A DNA stretch of 64,000 nucleotides from assembly GCF_012489685.1 (NCBI RefSeq), contig NC_080041.1, positions 35,391,780 to 35,455,779 of the forward strand. Reading direction: 5' to 3'. The stretch comes from Lotus japonicus. Lineage: Eukaryota; Streptophyta; Magnoliopsida; Fabales; Fabaceae. A program made the translations under genes and the position numbers. The notes under the pieces are model-generated. The model worked only from the letters and a program-made list of their open reading frames with translations, searched no databases and had not been told where the DNA came from. Every line of letters starts with the position of its first letter. The first letter of the stretch is position 1. Shown here in pieces: positions 56,308 through 64,000 of this stretch.

Positions 56308-57645
56308 TAGTTTGCGCTCATCGTTTTACGGTTGTTGTTTGCGTCGTTGTAATTATTCCATTGTCGAGAGGATTTGTATCTCGACTTTTTATTAAAAAAG
56401 ATTTTGCTTTAAAAAAAGGCTGCTTCCTTAGAGTTATTTGATGCATATACCTTCGATATGATATTATGTCACGAAAATTTGTTGTGTAAATTCAAATAAT
56501 CATTCTAGTATTAAAGAATCACTTGATGAATGAAATGTTCTACAAAAATGTATTATGCGATTTTGAACATCAACATATGCTTCCTGAAAATGTTTTATTG
56601 GATTAAAATTCAACTTTGTTTTTATCTTTATTTTCACACTATATTGACGTTTAGCCATACTTAATTCCATGAATCCATAGCCACAATTAACAGCATTTTA
56701 TTAAATAAAGTCTTAAGCATAATCATATACCACAATGTCCACCTGGCCCACCATAGAGAAAAGCTTGATGATAATCAGGTCCTTCATAACCATGGTATAA
56801 CACATTATAACAATTAGGCGTTGTATCGCAATTTGACTTCATGTCCTTGGGATTTATTTCAACTTCATTGTAATTTGAATCCACAATCTGAAGGTTTGCA
56901 ATGAAACCAGAGTTTTTGAATAACTCCTTAGGCAATCTTCCACTACCCATTGAGGGACTATCAACATTGGGTGGAGCAAAGGTTTCACCACCATATCTTA
57001 TCAAGGATGAACCCTGACTTAAGTGAGTAAATATTTCTCTAGGCCAATACCCAACTGGCACTCTATGTAAACCAGCAAATAACCACCAATGACCTGTGGA
57101 TTTATCCTACAAATATTCAAGCAATAAAAAGATGAAAGAATAAGTTGTCTACAAATAAAATTAACAAATCATATTTAATCACATAATATTAATTCAAATT
57201 TATATTTCTCATACAATTTCATCCAATTATTGTTTGTACTTATATTTGAGAGAAAATTTCATTTTATAAGAATAGTCCCTATATTGTAAGATCTAATTAT
57301 ATAATTAAATACAATAACAAATGAAAAGCATTATTTAATATGTACAAGAAAAGTGTATAAAAATAAGCGACATAAAAAATAATACTAATAAATAATCATT
57401 TTGTTTATATAATATATATAGTATATAATAGAAAAAAGATTGCATTGAATAAAATAGAGAAATAGAAGGGGGGCGAGTCATGAATGATTTACATGGGTAG
57501 TTTAGGAATTGAACATAAATAATTGATAAGAGTATTAACGGAAGGGTTATCTTACACACTTTATAAAGTTTAAGGTGTTAAATACACATTTTTTAAGGTT
57601 AGGGTCTAAGTCGCACGTGATTTTATTTATGTTTGACAAGTTACA
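56308..57645. repeat. Copy 2 of the 1,338-bp segmental duplication
   Basis: Co-linear with 47013-48350. On its right it is continuous with the neprosin locus, so this is probably the original location and copy 1 the derived one. Confidence 0.88.
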
Positions 57646-58144
57646 TATGAAAAGTTAATTCCGCGCAACAATATTAAGCTTTGTTACTTATTTTTTAATT
57701 TGATAGAATGACTTGATGTAAATAAATTAATTTAAATTTAAGGCATGGTTAATGTTGTTTATAAACAAAATTTAACAACCTATGTATTAAAACACTTCCA
57801 TATATCTGTTATACCCACATAAATAAGTTTAATTTGAAATATTTGAAGAAGGTTGAGATTTGAGAAAAAAATCACCCCAAAAATATGAAAAACAAATAAC
57901 TCAAGATAAAAGATTTAGTAATGTAGAGCACTATCCCTTACATTGATAAAATGGTAGAAAATACCAAAAATACTACATGAATCTTCTGGAAGAAATTATC
58001 CTGCATTGATTTAAACACCACACAAAAATCCCTACCACCAAATCAAATCTTTTTTACTGTGTTTTATTTTTTGTTTATATTTGGTGGGAATATATATATA
58101 TATATATGTTAATTTATATTTCTTCATTAAAATAGTCACTCAAT

Positions 58145-58354
58145 AAACAGTTGTGTTTTATTTTCGTGGTGTTTGTTTCTCCCTATGTACTTATTTTTTT
58201 GTTTTAGTTTCTTGTTTCTTTGTTACCCTGTCGTTTTATTTTGTTGTGTTTGGATCCTTTATGATCTCTTTTCTTATTTCCTTTCAATAAGAGAGATGTT
58301 CTCATATGTTCCTACTTTTAATAATTTATTCTATTTTTGAAAAAAAAAAATTTT
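58145..58354 (+). mobile_element. Short retroposon with A-tail and 16-bp target duplication
   Basis: About 210 bp ending in an A-run (58340-58350). Flanked by AAAATAGTCACTCAAT (58129-58144) and AAAATAATCACTCAAT (58355-58370), a 16-bp duplication with one mismatch. Consistent with a 5'-truncated LINE or a SINE; the body has no coding sequence. Confidence 0.65.
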
Positions 58355-58465
58355 AAAATAATCACTCAATTATATCCTATAATCAAATTTAGTTTTATGA
58401 TTGAAAGTTTCTAATGTTTCCTCTTATAAGCTAAGAAGTTGTATAATAATAATTTCAAATATGTT

Positions 58466-58735
58466 AACCTTAGGTTTCTTGTGTGATTTGGTCTGGCTGC
58501 CCTTTATCTTCATCTTTTCTTTTTTAGCTTTGGTCATTGGTTTAGAGTTCTTGTTTAGAGCTTTTTGGATTGGTTGTGCTTGGGATTGTGCTATGGGGTT
58601 TTTTGGGTTTGGACTTTAGCATTGGTGGGTACCTAGCATCCTTTTTATTGATGCTACTTATGCGGTGTTTCTGATATCTTGAGAGCCTGCTCTCAAGTTT
58701 CTTTAATAATACAATTTTTGATTTCAAAAAAAAAA
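58466..58735 (+). mobile_element. Short retroposon with A-tail and 11-bp target duplication
   Basis: About 270 bp ending in ATTTCAAAAAAAAAA. A perfect 11-bp duplication TCAAATATGTT lies at 58455-58465 and 58736-58746. The tail (gagagcctgctctcaagtttctttaataat) looks like a LINE 3' end. Confidence 0.7.
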
Positions 58736-58746
58736 TCAAATATGTT

Positions 58747-58917
58747 TTGTAATTTCAAATTTAGTTACCTGTTTATAAACCCTAAACATTTAGAGGCTTT
58801 TAACCTTCATAAAAGTGAAAGAGATTTTCGATTGGATACAATCTTGGATACAATCAAATAAGTATAATCACATAAAGTAATTAAGAAAATAAATACTATC
58901 CATTATATGAGTCTTAC
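58747..58917. other. Intron sequence of the neprosin locus
   Basis: AT-rich; ends at the donor after exon 58918-58971. Confidence 0.4.
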
Positions 58918-60331
58918 CGTCCATTGTGCAGTAAAATATATTTGATGGTCCCCATATAAGCTTGGATGAACCTTGCATAATAAACATATTATATTGAAAA
59001 AGTGTATGTAGATTAAACATAATAAAGGCAAAAATTAATATAATGAGTTAAATAGTGTCATTTGAAGAATAACTTACACCATATCCAACTTGTCCATTTT
59101 TGCGTAAACAAGATGAAAAGTCTATTTGCGTAAACAAGATGAAAAGTAAATTACACCATATCCAACTTGTATACTATTTAGTTCTGTTGGCCGACCACTT
59201 TGAATCCAAATTGCAGATATGCTGTATTGATTTGCTTGAAGAGATAAATTATACAGACCGATCATTGCACTTCCTCCATGAAATGTCTTATGTTGGGTTG
59301 TTTCAAGGGTAGCAAACTAAGGAACAATAAGATATGAAAAAATGAGGTAAACATGTTTACAAGTAGCAATTAATTTAAAAAATTCAATAATGAAATGATA
59401 ATTAATCATGATAATATTTGACCAATGTATTTCTCTTTTTCTAAATAATTTTTTTAACTGAAAATATTATTTAAGAAGTACAGTAATGTAAATATAGAGA
59501 GGAAAGAAAAAAATAAAACTATCTAAAACTTCAATATTTATATTTATTTCAAATCAATGTAATGTTTCAATATAAACATTGTAATAATAACCTATAAAAT
59601 AATAAGTTTGAAGACCAAATACTTTAATTAAACAAACTTACATGATGTCTAGGGTAACCTTGAGAATATTGATTAAAATCATCAAGTTGTGATTTTGAAG
59701 ATGTTTGACTAGTCATCTTCTGTCTCCTTGTGGTCTTGAAAATAGGCACTCTTCCCGAACGACATCCTTTGATGAAATGTTTATCTTTAATAGAAGATCT
59801 ATTTTGCATGGTAGTCCTCATAAAAGTTGGGAAAAGCTTTGTTTCAATGAGAAGGGGACAATAGATGCAAAATTTAAAACCTAAAACTAAAAAAATTAAT
59901 GACATAATAATAGGATTAATCCAACTGTAATTTCCACAAGTAGGGTCAAATCATGCTGAAGTTTCTATACGCAAGAATGAAAAAAAAATATTAAAAATAG
60001 CTCAACTAGTGAGAACAGTTACCTGAATTTTGTGATTTTTGAGTAAAAGGTGTTGAAAAGCAGGTTGCTTGTAGATATCAACACAATCAAAATTATCATC
60101 TATTGAAGGATGCATTTGTAAACCATGTGAAAATTAAATAAATCATGACAGCAAATCAATTAGTTGTCTATCATAGACTTTAGATCATAAATGTCGAGAG
60201 GAAAATACTTGGATGCTTTGGTAGTCATGTAATCTATGAATTTGCTGTTGATTTGGTTGGTATATTTTACCTCCATCAACGTCATAGCAATGTACACATA
60301 GACTAACAAGCAGAAAGAGAACTATTGTCAT

Positions 60332-60570
60332 AATTTTCTTGAAGCAATCTCACTTATTGGAATATATTAGTTCTAGGTGGGAGCTTGTATCTATATATAT
60401 AAAGAGAAAGTCACCTACTAAAAATATATTTAATATAATAATAAATAAATATGGTATAGAAAGAGAATAAAATAAAGTAAAATATCTGTTTTAAATAGTA
60501 TTAATTAGTCATTAAAAAGTCATTAATTTTTTTATTTATCAAAAATCAAGTCAAATCAATCAATAAATAT

Positions 60571-60611
<41 letters not shown>

Positions 60612-60784
60612 TATAGATACATGTTCTTTGCATTGAATACATTAAATAATAAAAAAATTATGTTGTATTAATACCTTAAATAATAAAAATTTTAAATTGT
60701 AATTTATTCAACTACCTACCAAAATCATTCAATCATCACTATTAATATAAATCAATATATATAAGTAAAATTTACTTGATCTAT
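60332..60784. other. Upstream region of the neprosin locus
   Basis: Very AT-rich. A TATA-like stretch (minus-strand TATATATATAGATACAAG near 60400) lies about 65 bp before the ATG. No other feature recognised. Confidence 0.4.
60573..60609. repeat. (AT)n microsatellite
   Basis: Alternating AT run of about 37 bases. Confidence 0.9.
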
Positions 60785-63700
60785 TGTCGGTATATCCGCA
60801 AGTGTATAAATCCACCCGGTTTTAATTATCGAACCACAAGGATTGTGAGTGACTAAATTCGGTTTTAGTCTTGATTATGAAGGTTTGTTTTATTGAAACA
60901 AAGATATGTTGAAGTAGTAATAAGGAAACAAGAAAGTAAGAAGACAATTCAGAAAATAACATGTTTTGGGTTCTTGTTCAACTAGTCAATTCAAGCACAT
61001 CATTCTAAGCACATGAACTCATGAATCTCTCCTTGATGCTATAGCCTAAGAAACTTTCCTATCAATGCCTCGCATAGATAATTCTTTCAAACCAAAAGAT
61101 AAGCTCAATTCCTTGTATACTTCAACATTTGTTTGAAGTATAAAGATTACAAAGTCCTGGCCAACAAACCCCAACCCTTCCTCTATTCCTAGTAGCCCAG
61201 ATAGAAGGGGTAATCCCAAATCGGTTCGCTAATCTATAACTAACTTCCGTTCTGATTATAGAAAAGCATAAATCAAGCATGGATTCAAGCTTAGATTGAT
61301 ATTGAGAAAATGGGATTCAAGGAAAGAAGAAGATCATGTGGGAAAGAACTTAAGATTATAACTTAAACAAGAAAAGTCTTACATGAAAACCAAAGCATAA
61401 GAAGAGAGATTAGCCAAGGTGGCTAAGAACCTGAATTACAAGCTTGGAAGCCTTCTCTCACTCTCCTAGATGTTCTTCTCCTTCTAAACTTATGTTAAAA
61501 TGAAATGGGTATCAAAGATTACAAAGGAAAACCACTAAAAACCTATTTATAGGCAAAATGGTCGAGTAGCGGCAGCGCTTGAGCGCCCATAAGGCAGAAG
61601 CTGGCAATCCTCATCTGGCAGACCGGCTCTGGAGCGCCAGGCATGGGCGCTTGAGCGCCAGTCACACGTTCTGGTGGCTTTTTGGCTTCTTGTAACCCTC
61701 CTTTGAATGTTTCCATCAATTCTTCAAGCTTTTTGGCCTTCCCTCTTCATGAGTTACCTGCTGAAGTACTTAAGGACCAAGACAAGGAAAAATATCAAGA
61801 AATTCAAAGGGTTTTTTAGCACAATAGTCCTCACAATTCCATGGAAAACACATGCAAGTCCTAAACTCTATAAAAATGCAAGAAAGACCCTTATATAACT
61901 ACATAATTACCAAAACTAAACAAAAACTCAATTAAAGATAAAAATGCATGAGTATGCATGAAACACTACATGAGACAAAGAGAAAAGACTCAAAACTCTC
62001 AAAGAAATGACCCTAAAAACAAGACTAAATCCGGGTCATCACACCACTATACTCAACGAAAGCTCACCCTCGAGCGTCACTAAGATTAGCTTGCCCTCAA
62101 GCACAAAGAATTACTCCCAACACACATGCCAAAAGAGGGATACATTTTCAGAAAAATGGGGGATCAAGTGAATGCAGTTACTTCCAAGAGAAACATTCAA
62201 CAAGCAACTTCGTGCAACTTTTAGACAAAGAAGAATTAGAGTCCAATATGATAAGAATTTAGAGCTAACATCCTAGCATGAGACAAGTATTTAGTGCACT
62301 GCGCACACAAGAAAGTTCATAGGTTATGGGAATCATTCACTCAAGAGCAACTAAAGTTTACAATGCATTATTCAATAAGACTTGAAAAGGGTTATAATGT
62401 TGGCTAGGTAAAGCACAAGGTAGGTGGTCCCTAAGGAAGACTAAGGCTGCACAAAATTTGAGTGTGGTCCTTCATGAAAACCGGAGCATAAAGTAATCTA
62501 TACTTAGCACACAAGTCTCTCAACCCCCTTTTGTTTCAGAATTTGTTCTTTTTATGGAACTCCACCCATACCATGGAGTTCATTTTTTCCTTTTGACTTT
62601 TTTTGGAGCTCCATCCACCCCATGAAGTTCATTTTCTCTTTTGAATTTTTTCAATATTTTTCCTTGGGGCAAGAAACAATTGCAGTTTTCATAAACTAGC
62701 TCCATTAAGATTTAAGGACCAGACCTCCCCATTGAATCCAACCAATCATCCAGCCCAGTAAACAAGGTAACAATAGAATCTCCATAAGGCTCAAAAGGGC
62801 CGACTAGGGACAAAGATGTTATGAAACAAATTCTGAAGTCCAAGAAAACCTACCAGTCTAAAAAATGCAAGTCTCCTAAAGCTACTCTCGTGTACAAAAT
62901 AAAATCAACACAGAACTAAGAAGTGCAAGTGAGTCAGGATCCTCCAGGGAAATTTATAGTGAAGGGTCAAAGATTGACCCTTGTGGAATCACATCAACTC
63001 TATCCTCAAGACAACACTTAGAAGACCGAAGTCTCTCCCTCTCTTTCCCAAACATACAATCACTCCCCAAAAGAAAGCACAAAGTATCCACTTAAAAATA
63101 TTTCCAAAACCAGCATCATGTGAGTGAGCAAGACTTGAGAACATTTCATTTGAGTAAAGGGCATAAAGACCAAGGTATAAAAGACTCTATATAACAATGC
63201 ATGATCGAAAAGGATAAACAAAATCTATAAAAGAAAAATATGCTAAAAATGCATGGAATAAAACTCAGAGTAAGAAAAGAACCTCCTTTCAAGTGATTGA
63301 GTGCCTCCAAGTGTTCTCCACTTTTATTTCCTGAAAAACTAACAAAAGAAAAAAAATGTAAACCTGAAGAAAAAAAAACATGGGTTGTCTCCCATTCTGC
63401 CCGAAGTTATAGTCTTAGGAAGACTATACTTCAAACTCGAAACTCAAACCAAAAAGCACAAACAATCCCCAGCAACGACGCCAAAAACTTGTTGGTAAAT
63501 CCGCAAGTGTACGAATCCATCCGGTTTTAATTATCGAACCACAAAGATTGTGAGTGACTAAATTCGGTTTAAGTCTTGAATATGAATGTTTATTTTATTG
63601 AAACAAAGATACGTCGAAGTAATAATAAGGAAACAAGAAAGTAAAAGGACAATTCAGAAACTAACATGCTTTGGGTTCTTGTTCAACTAGTCAATTCCAG

Positions 63701-64000
63701 CACATCATTCTAAGCACATGAACTCATGAATCACTCCTTGATGCTATAGCCTAAGCAACTTACCTATCGATGCCTCGCATAGAATTCTTTCAAACTAAAA
63801 GATAAGCCCAATTCCTTGTATACTTAAACATTTGTTTGAAGCATAAAGATTACAAAGTTCAGGCCAACAAACCCCAACCCTTCCTCTATTCCTAGTAGCC
63901 AAGATAGAAGGGGTAATCCCAAATCGGATCCATAATCTATAACAACCTTCCGTTATGATTATAGAAAGCATAAAGCAAGCATGCATACAAGCTTAGATTG
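60785..64000 (-). mobile_element. Non-autonomous Athila-type derivative without coding region (cut by window end)
   Basis: The 3' LTR is 60785-62041 (minus start TGATGACCCGGATTTAG, end ATATACCGACA). The internal part is 62042-63489, and the 5' LTR begins at 63490 and runs past the window. Next to the 5' LTR is a decayed primer site: 63466-63483, minus TGGCGTCGTTGCTGGGGA, two C-to-T changes from the Athila form. It is followed almost at once by sequence matching the 3' UTR of the Athila element (tagtcttcctaagactataac). Gag and pol are absent. The LTRs are clearly diverged, so this copy is older than the one at 22124. Confidence 0.82.
63466..63483 (-). other. Decayed primer binding site of the derivative
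   Basis: Matches the Athila tRNA-Asp-type site at 23457 except for two C-to-T changes, both at sites that would have been CpG or CCG methylation targets. Confidence 0.7.

Larger units (their letters stand above)
57646..58917 (-). other. Intron-like gap of the neprosin locus
   Basis: It contains no recognisable neprosin exon. It holds two short retroposons (58145-58354 and 58466-58735) and AT-rich sequence with (TA)n near 58091-58107. Confidence 0.5.
56723..60331 (-). pseudogene. Neprosin-family (DUF239) gene with missing central exons
   Basis: Six minus-strand exons with GT-AG borders are in phase: 60331-60271 (signal peptide MTIVLFLLVSLCVHCYD), 60099-60023 (DCVDIYKQPAFQHLLLKNHK), 59836-59642 (propeptide, KGCRSGRVPIFKTTRRQKM), 59316-59155 (FATLETTQHKTFHGG and IWIQSGRPTELNSIQVG), 58971-58918 (VHPSLYGDHQIYFTAQWT) and 57106-56723 (C-terminal part, VGYWPREIF ... 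FLYGGPGGHC). Known members are secreted prolyl endopeptidases. Exons expected between the fifth and the last (the TGCYN/CPGFVQ region and the following beta-strands) were not found; that gap holds two retroposon insertions. The short first exon also lacks the usual acidic linker. Probably a pseudogene, though transcription is possible. Confidence 0.72.

Noticed and set aside
56142..56441. Small protein-coding gene
   Set aside because: The frame crosses the duplication breakpoint at 56308 and has no recognisable domain.

Overview
This is plant nuclear DNA, most likely from a papilionoid legume. It is AT-rich and intron-bearing, and it is packed with nested plant transposable elements: SIRE/Maximus-type Ty1-copia, Athila-type and other Ty3-gypsy, L1-like LINEs, TRIMs, MULEs, a probable CACTA end and a probable Helitron end. 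The species cannot be fixed from the sequence alone. No bacterial features, rRNA, tRNA or CRISPR arrays were seen.

Layout. 1-5480: broken exon-like pieces that resemble several unrelated plant genes (a TRB-type linker-histone domain and an SRC2-like C2-domain protein), ending in a Helitron-like 3' terminus. 5630-7500: LINE remnants, one carrying a TRIM. 8497-8997: a TA-flanked MITE. 11018-11160: a small acyl-carrier-protein pseudogene joined to a LINE-like 3' tail. 12617-14744: the one clearly intact host gene, a two-exon BURP-domain polygalacturonase beta-subunit-like protein of about 640 residues. 15424-18174: a TRIM, then a SIRE-type solo LTR inside a CACTA-like end. 18175-20647: part of a gypsy-type LTR holding a perfect 396-bp TRIM.

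20648-44950 is one nested stack. A minus-strand SIRE-type element (3' LTR 20648-21888, PPT, env-like ORF, pol, C-terminal gag) was invaded by a young plus-strand Athila element (22124-31478, TSD TGAGG), by a MULE-like MITE (31713-32190) and by a large solo LTR (32560-37681, TSD AATTC). The solo LTR itself carries a 1.2-kb MULE (34726-35946, 9-bp TSD). The 5' LTR and N-terminal gag of the SIRE element are missing.

44951-64000: an unresolved LTR-like repeat; a minus-strand LINE (48351-54640) split by a SIRE solo LTR; a probable Athila-like solo LTR; a neprosin-family gene on the minus strand (56723-60331) that lacks its central exons; and a gypsy derivative with no coding region at the right edge. 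A 1,338-bp block with the last neprosin exon is duplicated at 47013-48350 and 56308-57645.

Only the BURP gene, and possibly the neprosin locus, looks like host coding capacity. I found no convincing new multi-gene system. The notable content is structural: insertion order, precise element ends, gene-fragment capture, templated junctions and two very compact non-autonomous retrotransposons. Calls rest on reading by eye, so homology searches would be needed to confirm family names.
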